This document shows, piece by piece, positions 16,742 through 26,100 of a stretch of DNA of 51,614 nucleotides. The DNA is taken from contig JAYYEI010000066.1 of NCBI GenBank assembly GCA_036159995.1, forward strand, positions 1-51,614. Reading direction: 5' to 3'. Positions within the stretch are counted from its first letter, which is position 1, and each line of letters begins with the position of its first letter. The stretch is from UBA8752 sp036159995 (GTDB lineage Bacteria > Bacteroidota > Bacteroidia > Flavobacteriales_D > Sanyastnellaceae). The position numbers and the translations under genes were made by a program. Under the pieces are notes generated by a model. The model saw nothing but the letters and a program-made list of their open reading frames with translations, was not told where the DNA came from and did no database searches.

Positions 16742-17585
16742 TCGCGGTTTTTCGGCCTCGGCTGCCAGACAGAGTGTTGGCCGTCACCGCGGCGAGCACG
16801 ACAGCGATGCCGACGAGCGACCACCCCGTGATCCGTTCATCGAACAGGGTCCACGCGAGGATGAGCGCGAGGATGGCCCCGAAATACTTGAACGGCATGA
16901 CGCGCGCCGCATCCTCGAGGTGAAGCGCCTTGGTCATCGCCACCTGCGCCACGAGTGACAACACCCCGATGCCGACGGCCATGCCCCATTGGGTGGCCGT
17001 CATTGGATGCCAGACCGTGGCGCTCCAACCGCCCATGATGGGGGTGGCAATCATGTGGAACCAGGTGACGACGCCCACCGCACTGTCCGTCTCGCGGCAT
17101 TTGATCGTGGCGAGGTAGGCCACGGCCGCCCCGAGCGCACTGCCCATGCCCATGAACAGATAGAGCCAGGACACCCGCGGGTCGAAGCCTTTTACCATCA
17201 GAATGCCCCCAAACGCCGCGGCGAAATACAGCCAGCGGTGGGGTTTGATCTGTTGCCCATCAAAGGCGATGGCAAGCAACACGGTGAAAATGGGCGACAG
17301 GTACTGGATGACGGTCGCGCTCGCGAGGGGAATGTGCCGGATGGTGTGGAAGAAGAGGGTCAAGGCCACCATCCCGGTGAAGCCTCGGATGAACAGCCAC
17401 TTGCGGTTGTGTCCCAGGAGCGGTTCCCCCTTTCGCCAGAGCCAGAAGACGCACAGCACCAGACTGACCGCACTCCGCAAGAAGACGAGTTGAGGCGTCG
17501 GCAGGATGGCGAGGGCCTTGACCAACAGGTTGGCGGAGGTGTACAACACCACCGACTGAAGCATGAAGACGAGTCCGCGCGACAT
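16728..17585 (-). CDS. EamA/DMT family transporter
   Basis: A 285-residue inner-membrane protein with about ten hydrophobic segments in two EamA repeats. Typical features are LRSAVSLVLCVFWLWRKG early and ASATVIQYLSPIFTVLLA at the end of the first repeat; the second ends with FKYFGAILALILAWTLFDE. Family members export amino acids or other metabolites, and the substrate is not predictable. The C-terminal 14 coding bases overlap the end of the convergent lysyl oxidase gene. The small membrane protein gene lies 21 bases upstream on the same strand, so they may be co-transcribed. Confidence 0.87.
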   Translation of the reverse strand: MSRGLVFMLQSVVLYTSANLLVKALAILPTPQLVFLRSAVSLVLCVFWLWRKGEPLLGHNRKWLFIRGFTGMVALTLFFHTIRHIPLASATVIQYLSPIFTVLLAIAFDGQQIKPHRWLYFAAAFGGILMVKGFDPRVSWLYLFMGMGSALGAAVAYLATIKCRETDSAVGVVTWFHMIATPIMGGWSATVWHPMTATQWGMAVGIGVLSLVAQVAMTKALHLEDAARVMPFKYFGAILALILAWTLFDERITGWSLVGIAVVLAAVTANTLSGSRGRKTAISGR

Positions 17586-17606
17586 CCGGCGCGAAGGTCG
17601 GGGGAA

Positions 17607-18050
17607 TCAGCGCACGGGCCGCAGTCGCAGCGCCAGCTTCCACCCAAGCCACCCCATGGGCAGGTACCCAGCGATGTCCAGAACGAGGAAGCCCGTGGGC
17701 TGTCCGGGCAGCATGAAGGCGTTGGCGATGCCGCCGACCAGAACGAATCCGGCCACCATCATGGGCACTCGCAAGCTTCGATTTGCCGCGAGAAGTCCGG
17801 CCACCAGGGCACCGCAGAAGGCGCCGTTCCAGTGGGCGATCAGCGGGCCGGCCATGTGAATGGGCTCGAGGGTCTCGAAATAGGCCCGCCAGATGGCCTG
17901 CATCGCTTCCGGATCCCCAGTCGGGTCATAGGCCGGGGCGGCTGGCGCGCCAAACAGGCGGCCAAGGGGCATCAGCAGGAGGGCGTTGGCAGGCATGCTG
18001 GCGAAGGCGCCGGCAACACCGGCCAGGATGTTGCGCAGGGTGGGGCTCAT
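17607..18050 (-). CDS. Small polytopic membrane protein, unknown function
   Basis: A 147-residue protein with four hydrophobic segments (about 5-30, 70-92, 97-113, 121-140) separated by a polar stretch rich in Pro and acidic residues (YDPTGDPEAMQAIWRAYFE). I do not recognise the family. The frame continues upstream, but MSPTLRNILAG at 18050 is the first start that gives a sensible N-terminus, and a TATCTTGG box (18068-18075, minus strand) stands 17 nt before it. It precedes the EamA transporter gene by 21 bases. Confidence 0.65.
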   Translation of the reverse strand: MSPTLRNILAGVAGAFASMPANALLLMPLGRLFGAPAAPAYDPTGDPEAMQAIWRAYFETLEPIHMAGPLIAHWNGAFCGALVAGLLAANRSLRVPMMVAGFVLVGGIANAFMLPGQPTGFLVLDIAGYLPMGWLGWKLALRLRPVR

Positions 18051-18067
18051 GGAGTAAGGTGTGGAGG

Positions 18068-18075
18068 CCAAGATA
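18068..18075 (-). promoter_or_regulatory. -7 box before the small membrane protein
   Basis: TATCTTGG on the minus strand, 17 nt before the ATG at 18050, in the 34-base gap after the aminotransferase gene. Confidence 0.4.
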
Positions 18076-18084
18076 GTCGTGGGC

Positions 18085-18990
18085 TCAGAAGGGCAGACGG
18101 GTGGCGGTCTCCAGAATGTGCTCCTCATAGGCTTGCTGCATCCGCCGGGTGACGGGACCCTTCTCACCGCCGGCGATGCATCGGCCATCCACTTCTGTGA
18201 CGTGGGCCAGGGCGCCCATCGTTCCGGTGGTGAACGCTTCTTCCGCGGTATACAACTCGGTCAGGGAGAGGTCGGCTTCCCGAGCATCGAGGCCCACGCG
18301 CTCGGCCACATCCAGCACGAACCGTCGGGTCAATCCCGGCAGACAGGCATGGGCGAAGGGCGTCAGCAGGACCCCCTTTCGGACGACGAAGAGGTTGGTC
18401 GCATTCGTTTCTGCGAGGAAGCCCCGGTCGTCCAGCATGACCGCGTCATCCACCCCGGCCACATTGGCGTCAATCTTCGCCAGGATGTTGTTCAGCAGGT
18501 TGTTGTGGTGGATGTGGCTGTCGAGGAATTGGGGGCTGTTGCGCCGGATCGCACTCGTGACCAGCCGGATGCCTTCGTCTCCGTAGACCATGCCTTTGTA
18601 TTCGGGAACGATGATCAGAGTGGGTCCGTGCACATTGAGCCGGGGATCCATCCCACTGGTCGACTTCCGGCCCCGGGACAGGGTGATGCGGCAATGGACG
18701 CCGTCTCGCATTCCATTGGCTTCGAGCGTTTGGAAAATGGCGTCCCGCAGGGCGTCCCGGGAGGGGATGTCGGTGAAGGCGAGGGCGTGGGCCGAATCGA
18801 CGAGCCGGTCGAGGTGCGGCTCGAGCTGGATGGCGTGGCCGTCGGTGATCCGGAGGCCCTCCCAGACGGCATCGCCGCCTTGGACCACGCTGTCCAACAC
18901 ATGGACGCTGGCCTCGTCGCGGTCAACGAGTCCATTGACCCAGCACTGGGTGCCGGCATTGCGGGGGTCGGGTTGATTGAATTTGGCCAT
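18085..18990 (-). CDS. Class IV aminotransferase-like protein (branched-chain type)
   Basis: A 301-residue fold-type IV PLP protein like branched-chain aminotransferases (IlvE). The fold signatures are present: QCWVNGLVDRDEASVHVLD, R62 (HLDRL) and E194 in AETNATNLFVV, which should contact the PLP phosphate and pyridine nitrogen, and GPVTRRMQQAY. However, the segment that normally holds the Schiff-base lysine reads DSHIHHNNLLNNILAK, with His/Ile where Lys is expected; the nearest lysine is K172. The frame is open far upstream, but the ATG at 18990 overlaps the sulfotransferase-like stop by one base (TGATG), the likely coupled start. It is last of three genes with icmF. Normal catalysis is therefore uncertain. 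Confidence 0.82.
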   Translation of the reverse strand: MAKFNQPDPRNAGTQCWVNGLVDRDEASVHVLDSVVQGGDAVWEGLRITDGHAIQLEPHLDRLVDSAHALAFTDIPSRDALRDAIFQTLEANGMRDGVHCRITLSRGRKSTSGMDPRLNVHGPTLIIVPEYKGMVYGDEGIRLVTSAIRRNSPQFLDSHIHHNNLLNNILAKIDANVAGVDDAVMLDDRGFLAETNATNLFVVRKGVLLTPFAHACLPGLTRRFVLDVAERVGLDAREADLSLTELYTAEEAFTTGTMGALAHVTEVDGRCIAGGEKGPVTRRMQQAYEEHILETATRLPF

Positions 18991-19706
18991 CAGATCGCGC
19001 GTTCGAGGAGGTGTTGGTAGGCTTCGGCGCACGCCGCATGCAGGTCCTGCAGGTGGTCGGGCACGTCGGGGGTCTTTGGGGGGCGGGCTTCCCACCCCGT
19101 GGAGGCATGGACGCCAGAGTACCACCAGGGTGCCCAGGGACCGTCTTCCGGTCGAGCACCGGCCTCCCACTGGAGAATGGCGGGGTCCCAATCGAGGCCG
19201 AGGCGGTCGCAGAGCGCACGCAAGACTGGTTCTGGATCGGCTTGGAGGCGGTCGCTGCACACGACCACGGGCGGATTGCCTTCGGATTCCATTCGCTGGG
19301 CGAGTTCCATCTGGTGCACGTAGCACAGGTCGCGCATCAATGGCTGGTCAATGTGGGCCCCATAGGAGGCCATGACTGCCGCGGGATTCCGGAAGAGGAT
19401 GACATGCCGGTGGGCTTGAAAGGCCATCCAGGGAAGGCCAAGCGTGTGGTTCGCGATGTGCTTGCAGAAGAGGACACGGTCCCCGGTTTCCTCCTCTGGG
19501 GTGGGAGCCATGAAGGCCAGAGCGTCCACTGGTGCGGAGGGGCGCTCAGCGAGGGTGGCTTCCCGGCAGGGCCGTGCTGCCCCCGTGTGCATGAGAAAGT
19601 GGCTGTAAAGCGGCTCGTCCAGCACCCGGGTGTCGCTCCGCTGGGCAAAGCTGTACATGAGCGCGGTGCTCATGGAGCGCGGACCGGACCACAGCGAGAT
19701 GACCAT
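18990..19706 (-). CDS. Sulfotransferase-like P-loop protein
   Basis: A 238-residue protein with the nucleotide-binding loop of sulfotransferases near its N-terminus (ISLWSGPRSMSTALMYSF) and a second PAPS-type loop, VILFRNPAAVMASY. Whether it transfers sulfate is not known. It lies 3 nt after icmF and overlaps the class IV aminotransferase start by one base, so the three are one operon. I recall plant branched-chain-aminotransferase-like proteins that join a P-loop region of this kind to a class IV aminotransferase; if right, this adjacency is the split bacterial form, and the two proteins work together. Confidence 0.62.
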   Translation of the reverse strand: MVISLWSGPRSMSTALMYSFAQRSDTRVLDEPLYSHFLMHTGAARPCREATLAERPSAPVDALAFMAPTPEEETGDRVLFCKHIANHTLGLPWMAFQAHRHVILFRNPAAVMASYGAHIDQPLMRDLCYVHQMELAQRMESEGNPPVVVCSDRLQADPEPVLRALCDRLGLDWDPAILQWEAGARPEDGPWAPWWYSGVHASTGWEARPPKTPDVPDHLQDLHAACAEAYQHLLERAI

Positions 19707-19709
19707 GGG

Positions 19710-22700
19710 TCACATGTTGCGGCGGTAGGCCCCGCCGACCTCGAACATGGCGTCGGTCAATTGGCCGAGGGAGCAGCTCTTGACAGCCTCCATCAGGGCG
19801 ACGAACAGGTTGTCGTGTGCCACGGCGGCCGACTTGACCTGTTCGATCGCCTCGGCTGCACGCGAGGCCTGGGCGCCATGTAGGGCATCCAGACCGTCGA
19901 TCTGTTGCTGCTTCTCCTCCGGTGTGGCGCGAATGACCTCGCCCGGCACCAGCGTGGGGGAGCCTTCCTTAGAGAGGTAGGTGTTGACCCCGATGATGGG
20001 GTACTCGCCCGTGTGCTTCAGCGTCTCGTAATGGAGGGACTCCTCCTGGATGCGGCTCCGCTGGTACATCGTTTCCATGGCGCCGAGGACGCCGCCGCGC
20101 TCGGTGAGCCGGTCGAATTCGTCCATCACCGCCTCCTCGACCAGATCGGTGAGCTCTTCGATGATGAAGGAGCCTTGGAGCGGGTTCTCATTTTTCGCTA
20201 GACCCAGCTCACGGTTGATGATCAGCTGGATGGCGATGGCCCGGCGGACGCTGGATTCGGTTGGCGTCGTGATGGCCTCGTCGAAGGCGTTGGTGTGCAG
20301 CGAATTGCAGTTGTCGTAGATCGCATACAGCGCCTGCAATGTGGTCCGGATGTCGTTGAAGTCGATCTCCTGGGCATGCAGGGACCGTCCGCTCGTCTGG
20401 ATGTGGTACTTGAGCTTCTGCGCGCGTTCGTCGGCTCCGTATTTCCGGTCGAGCGCCTTGGCCCAGATCCGGCGCGCCACCCGACCGATGACGGCGTATT
20501 CGGGGTCGATCCCATTGGAGAAGAAGAAGCTGAGGTTGGGCCCGAACGCGTTGATGTCCATGCCTCGGCTCAGGTAGTACTCGACGTAGGTGAAGCCATT
20601 GGCCAGGGTGAAGGCCAATTGCGTGATCGGGTTGGCCCCGGCCTCGGCGATGTGGTAGCCGCTGATGGAGACGGAGTAGAAGTTTCGGACGTGCTGGTCG
20701 ATGAAGTAGGCCTGGACGTCGCCCATCAAACGGAGGGCAAACTCCGTGGAGAAGATGCAGGTGTTCTGGGCCTGGTCCTCCTTGAGGATGTCGGCCTGCA
20801 CGGTGCCGCGCACCTGGGACAGGGCCTCGGCAGCGAGCCGGGCATAGGTGGCTGGATCAAGGACCTCGTCTCCGGTGCATCCGAGGAGGAGGAGACCGAG
20901 GCCATCATTGCCGTCGGGCAGGTCCCCACGGTAGACAGGGCGAGCGAGTCCTTGGTCGTCCCAGCGGGCCTTCAGCACGTTTTCGACGTCGGCTTCGAGG
21001 CCGTGTTCGCGGATGTGCTTCTCGCAGCGCTGGTCAATGGCGGCGTTAAGGAAAAAGGCCAGAACCATGGGCGCCGGACCGTTGATGGTCATCGACACAC
21101 TGGTGGAGGGGTCGCACAGATCGAAGCCACTGTACAGGCGCTTGGCGTCATCGAGGGAGCAGACGCTGACCCCGGAGTTGCCCACCTTGCCGTGGATGTC
21201 CGGGCGCAGGTCCGGGTCCCGACCGTAGAGCGTGACCGAGTCAAACGCGGTGGACAGGCGCTTGGCGGGCATGTCCCCGGAGACGTAGTGGAATCGGCGG
21301 TTGGTCCGCTCCGGCCCACCCTCGCCGGCAAACATCCGCGTGGGATCCTCGCCTTCGCGCTTGAACGGGTAAATCCCCGCTGTGAAGGGGAAGTGGCCGG
21401 GCAGGTTTTCCTGCAGGCCCCAGCGGAGCAGATCTTTCCAGCCTTCGAGCCGCGGCACGCTGACCTTCGGGATGTCCTTGTGACTGAGGCTCTTTGTCGT
21501 GGTCGGGATGCGGATTTCCTTGCCGCGGACCTCGAAGATGTAGTCCTCGGCGTGATAGCGGGCGGCTTCCTCAGGCCAGGATTCGAGCCAATGGAGGTTG
21601 CGCGGGTCTAGGTCCCGGACGAGGCTGTCCGCCTTGCTGGACACCGCGTCCGCTGCGGGGCCCTTCCCGAGTTCGGCCTGGGCGGTGCGGAGGGCCTGCA
21701 GCCGTCCGGCGACGTCGGCTTGGGCGTCGACCCAATCTTTGTAGCTGCGGATGCTGTCCGCGATCTCGCTCAGGTAGCGGGTGCGCTTGGGCGGAATCAC
21801 GTGGACCTTCTCGCTGTCCCCGGCATCCTCCCCAAAGGTGCTGGACAGGGCCGCTCCGGTCTTCTCTGCCAGCGCATTCATCAGGGTGCGGTAGAGGCGG
21901 TGGGTGCCGGGGTCATTGAACTGGGAGGCAATCGTGCCGAAGATGGGCAGGCTGTCGTCCTGGGCCTCCCAGAGTTCGTGGTTGCGCTTGTATTGCTTGC
22001 GGACGTCACGAAGGGCATCGGCGCCTCCCCGCTTGTCGAACTTGTTGATGGCCACCACATCGGCGAAGTCGAGCATGTCGATCTTCTCCAGCTGCGTGGC
22101 GGCGCCGAATTCCGGGGTCATCACATACAGCGCCACGTCGCTGTGGTCCATGATTTCCGTGTCGCTCTGTCCGATGCCGGACGTCTCGAGCACGATGAGG
22201 TCGAAGCCGGCCGCCTTGAGGATGCACAGGGCATCGCCCACGTGGCGACTGAGGGCCAGATTGGACTGGCGTGTGGCGAGGGACCGCATGTACACGCGAC
22301 CCGAGGCAATGGCATTCATCCGGATGCGGTCGCCGAGCAGGGCGCCGCCTGTTTTCCGCTTGGAGGGGTCGACCGACACGATGGCCATCCGCTTGTCCTC
22401 GAAGTCGAGAAGGAAGCGCCGGACCAATTCGTCGACGAGGGAACTTTTGCCGGCGCCGCCTGTGCCGGTGATGCCCAGGACAGGGACGGTCGCCGTGTCG
22501 GCTCCGGCCCGGATGCCGTCGAGGATGCCGGAGTAGGCCTCCGCTCCGACCTCGGCGGCCGTGATGAGCCGGGCCAGATCCCCGGGGGCCTTGTCCGCAA
22601 GGCGGTCGGCTTCACCCGACGGCTCACCGACCACCGGGAAGTCGCAACGCCGGATGACGTCGTCGATCATGCCCTGCAGGCCCATTTCCCGGCCGTCGTC

Positions 22701-23096
22701 CGGGTGGTAGATGCGCTCGATGCCATAGTCGTGGAGCTCGGCAATCTCCTCGGGGAGGATGGTGCCGCCCCCGCCGCCGAAGATGCGGATGTGCCCGGCC
22801 CCGCGCTCATCGAGCAGGTCCTTCATGTATTTGAAGTATTCCATGTGGCCTCCCTGGTAGGAGGTCATGGCAATGGCCTGAGCGTCTTCCTCAATGGCGC
22901 AGTTCACCACCTCATCGACCGAACGGTCATGGCCGAGGTGGATGATCTCGCATCCCGAGCGCTGCAGGATGCGCCGCATGATGTTGATGGCGGCATCGTG
23001 GCCGTCGAAGAGGGAGGCGGCAGTGACGATGCGGATCGGATGGCCCGAGCGGGTGGCCGCCGCTTCCTGCGTGTTCTTCGGTTGGGTGGATTCCAT
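19710..23096 (-). CDS. icmF: Fused isobutyryl-CoA mutase with G-protein chaperone
   Basis: A 1128-residue adenosylcobalamin enzyme interconverting isobutyryl-CoA and n-butyryl-CoA (and, in some homologues, isovaleryl- and pivalyl-CoA). The domain order is that of IcmF: N-terminal B12 domain (about 20-155) with base-off ligand H33 in FDGHDAA; MeaB-like GTPase (about 200-460) with Walker A GTGGAGKSS (211-219) and NKFD (351-354); and C-terminal mutase barrel. The motif AGIYPFKREGEDPTRMFAG distinguishes IcmF from methylmalonyl-CoA mutase. I start at the ATG at 23096; a TTG 8 codons upstream is also in frame. It heads an operon with the sulfotransferase-like and aminotransferase-like genes, suggesting branched-chain acyl metabolism. 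Confidence 0.93.
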   Translation of the reverse strand: MESTQPKNTQEAAATRSGHPIRIVTAASLFDGHDAAINIMRRILQRSGCEIIHLGHDRSVDEVVNCAIEEDAQAIAMTSYQGGHMEYFKYMKDLLDERGAGHIRIFGGGGGTILPEEIAELHDYGIERIYHPDDGREMGLQGMIDDVIRRCDFPVVGEPSGEADRLADKAPGDLARLITAAEVGAEAYSGILDGIRAGADTATVPVLGITGTGGAGKSSLVDELVRRFLLDFEDKRMAIVSVDPSKRKTGGALLGDRIRMNAIASGRVYMRSLATRQSNLALSRHVGDALCILKAAGFDLIVLETSGIGQSDTEIMDHSDVALYVMTPEFGAATQLEKIDMLDFADVVAINKFDKRGGADALRDVRKQYKRNHELWEAQDDSLPIFGTIASQFNDPGTHRLYRTLMNALAEKTGAALSSTFGEDAGDSEKVHVIPPKRTRYLSEIADSIRSYKDWVDAQADVAGRLQALRTAQAELGKGPAADAVSSKADSLVRDLDPRNLHWLESWPEEAARYHAEDYIFEVRGKEIRIPTTTKSLSHKDIPKVSVPRLEGWKDLLRWGLQENLPGHFPFTAGIYPFKREGEDPTRMFAGEGGPERTNRRFHYVSGDMPAKRLSTAFDSVTLYGRDPDLRPDIHGKVGNSGVSVCSLDDAKRLYSGFDLCDPSTSVSMTINGPAPMVLAFFLNAAIDQRCEKHIREHGLEADVENVLKARWDDQGLARPVYRGDLPDGNDGLGLLLLGCTGDEVLDPATYARLAAEALSQVRGTVQADILKEDQAQNTCIFSTEFALRLMGDVQAYFIDQHVRNFYSVSISGYHIAEAGANPITQLAFTLANGFTYVEYYLSRGMDINAFGPNLSFFFSNGIDPEYAVIGRVARRIWAKALDRKYGADERAQKLKYHIQTSGRSLHAQEIDFNDIRTTLQALYAIYDNCNSLHTNAFDEAITTPTESSVRRAIAIQLIINRELGLAKNENPLQGSFIIEELTDLVEEAVMDEFDRLTERGGVLGAMETMYQRSRIQEESLHYETLKHTGEYPIIGVNTYLSKEGSPTLVPGEVIRATPEEKQQQIDGLDALHGAQASRAAEAIEQVKSAAVAHDNLFVALMEAVKSCSLGQLTDAMFEVGGAYRRNM

Positions 23097-23117
23097 GCGC
23101 GTTTCAATGGAGCACCC

Positions 23118-23125
23118 CAAAGTTA
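23118..23125 (-). promoter_or_regulatory. -7 box of the icmF operon
   Basis: TAACTTTG on the minus strand is a TAnnTTTG match 21 nt before the icmF ATG. It would drive the three-gene operon. Confidence 0.5.
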
Positions 23126-23174
23126 ACCCGCACCCCGTGCAGGTGGATTTACGCCGGGCGGGGTGCCCTTCAGG

Positions 23175-26100
23175 TCACTCACAGGGCTGGCCGAAGAGGC
23201 CGAGCATGATCAGCAGGTCGTTGACCCCCACGATGCCGTCGGCGTCCACATCGGCCGGACCGCAGGCGGTATCGCATCCGAAGACGCCGAGCGCTTCGAG
23301 CAGGTCGCCCACATCGCGGAGACCGTTCTCGTTGACGTCCCCGAGGCAGAAGGTGCCGGGTGTGATGCATCCGCCGCCGATGGCCTCCACGTTGTGGCGG
23401 TCTTGGTTGGTGACTTCGGCGTTGTCCAGCAGGCAGAGATCCCCGACTGGATTCGAGAAGTGGATCCGGACGAGCGCCTGGGGCAGGGTGCTCTTGTGGA
23501 TGAGGCTGTCCTCGAGGGCCACTCCGAAGGCAAGTCCATCCGGCGAGAGGTGGAAGAGATGCTGGTAGCCCGTGGTGTCGAACAGCGGGGTCAGGGAGGT
23601 GAACTCCGCTCCATCGAGATTCAGCGACCATCCGCTGAGCCAGGTGTCGGGGTTGTGCACGTAGACGTCCACATAGCTCGAATCCTCGTGGGGCAACACC
23701 AGGGAGAACTGCACGCTCTCGTCAGGCACTGTCAAGGGGCCGTTCCAGTCGCAGTGGTTCTCGACTCCGTTGTCGCCGAGGTGGTTGTGTCCGTAGTGGG
23801 CGCAATCGGCCGCCAGCGCCACATCGGTGACGGATAAGCCGCCGTCTCCGTTCAGGTCGATGCACGGGGCGTCCGTGCTCACCCCGTCGGCCAGCAGGTC
23901 GGCGTAGAGCAGCGGGTCATCGGCATCCACCTCTCCGTCCTGGTCGAGGTCGCCCTTCGTCAGGAAGCCCGGACAGTTGCCCGCACAATCCGGTTCGGCC
24001 GTCCCGTACGGGTGACCGATGCAGTCCACCGGGACGGGGCAATCCTCCGTCTTGGTGAAGTTGATGGCCGTTCCGTTGGTGTCCCGTTCGAAGGAGAAGC
24101 ACACGGCGACGGCATTGTTGGCGTAGTTCAACTCATAGCTCCCGTTGGCGTCCGGGCTGTAGTCCCAATTCACCCGGATGACCAGAGTATAGTCGCCTGC
24201 ATCGAGGTCGGTGATGTCGACCCACTGGCAATCGAGGAAGCGGGAGTAGATGTCCTGGCAACCGGCCGTAATGCCCATGTTGGAACAGGTGTATTTCTGC
24301 GGACCTCCGCCGTAGTTGCAACTGCCGAGGTCGAGGACGCAGAATCCGTTCTTGAAGCCGATGGTCGGCAGGGGATCGCCGCCGGAGGTGTAAAGGGCAT
24401 ACTCGGCATACCCTTCGTAGTGGTAGTGGTTGTGGCAGGCGTCCCACTCGAACTGGTCGGGTTGGGCGGACGGGGCGCCGATGAAGTAGTCCTCCGTGCC
24501 GATGTTGGCGATCTCGGTGTCGAACCGCACGATTTCGCGGGTCCCGTATCCCTGAATGCAGCCCTCCTCGATCATGCAGCCGTCAGAGCTGTTCTCCGTG
24601 GTCATCTCCAGGGTGCTGTACGCCCGGGGGCCATTGATGATGAGGTCGGGGCCGATGTTCGGGCACTCCGGGTCTCCGGCGAGGTAGCAGGTGTCCGGGG
24701 TGGTGGCGATGGGCAGGTAATTGCAGGCTTCAATGTCCATGCAGCCCGGGATGCCGCCCAGGTATTCGGCCACGAAGGGCACGCCGGCGGCACCGCCATT
24801 GCAATCCCCGTCGCCCTCGACATGGATGTAGACCGTTTGCCCCGATACGAGGACCGGGGTGACCTGGCTCTGCAGTCCGCAGTCGTCATCCGACATCGTG
24901 ATGAACGCCTCGGAGGCCGTTTCGAAGACGGCCATGTCGCAATAGTCGTAAAGGTGGAGGCGGGTGTCGCATCCGGTCAGGTCGCAGGTGGAGAAGCGGT
25001 ACTGTCCCGTGGTGTCCACGTTGAGCAAATACCACGAGGAGGCCATGGGGGCGATCAGGTCGAGCGGGGCCCCCTCGGCGTCGATGGACATTGGAAGGGG
25101 GTCATCGCAGCTGCTGCCGATGGGACATCCCGCCAAGGTGAGAAGGGCGGCATCGAAATGGTCGCCGTCCCGCAGCACGGCCCCATCATAGCGGATTTGA
25201 TACGTGCCACCGAGGGAAAAGCCGTCGGCTCCGGAGTCAAAGAGCCACACCGACAGGCAGCCGGCGGGAACGCAAACGTCCAAGCCTTCCACATCGCCGG
25301 TGTGCAGCGTGTCGCCATTGGCATTGAGTACGGCGAAGGAGGTTTCCTGAGGGAAGGCGTCCGGGGTGATGTTGATTTCCAGGCGGTGCAGGTTCTCCCC
25401 GACGAACACGGTATCGAGGAACGTGGAGGTGCCGCCGTCCGCATCGCTCACCGTGAGGCTCACGGGGTGCAGTCCCGCTTGGTCCCAGACCACGGTGGGG
25501 GCCGCTTCGCTCGAGGTGGCCGGTGAGCCGGACTCGAAGGTCCAACTGTAGCCCGCCACATTGCCCAGGCTGATGTCCTCGAACTGGACGGTCTCGGGCA
25601 GTCCGCAGGTCGAGGTCCAGGTGAAGCCGGCCGAGAGCGGAGGATACGTGCAGGTCCCGTCGTCGAGCATGGCGCAGGGATCGTAGTTCAGTGCCCCCTC
25701 GTCCGTACAGCCGGGAGAATCGCCGGAGGTGCACAGTCCAATGAGGTCCAGGGCCATGACGCAATCGCTCGCCGCTCCGCTGGTCCAGGCGTTCATGATC
25801 TCCACGAGCCAACACCCGGAACCGCTCAGTCCGTATTGGTCCAGGCCGGTGACGGTGGCTGTGAAGTTGCCGTCGGCCGTGGTGTTCCATGAAGAGGGCC
25901 AGCTTCCAGCGTCCACGTAGCCGAAGCCCGTGTTGTAGCCGCCGTACTCGAACCGATTTCCGTTGGGGGCCGTCACTGCAATCGCCATGTCGCCCGCCCA
26001 ATTGCTTCCGGGCGCCACGATGTCCAGGCTGATCTCGAACGCATCAAGGCTACAACCGGCCGTCAGGTCCACCGAGGCCGATTCATTGCCTGACAGGCTT

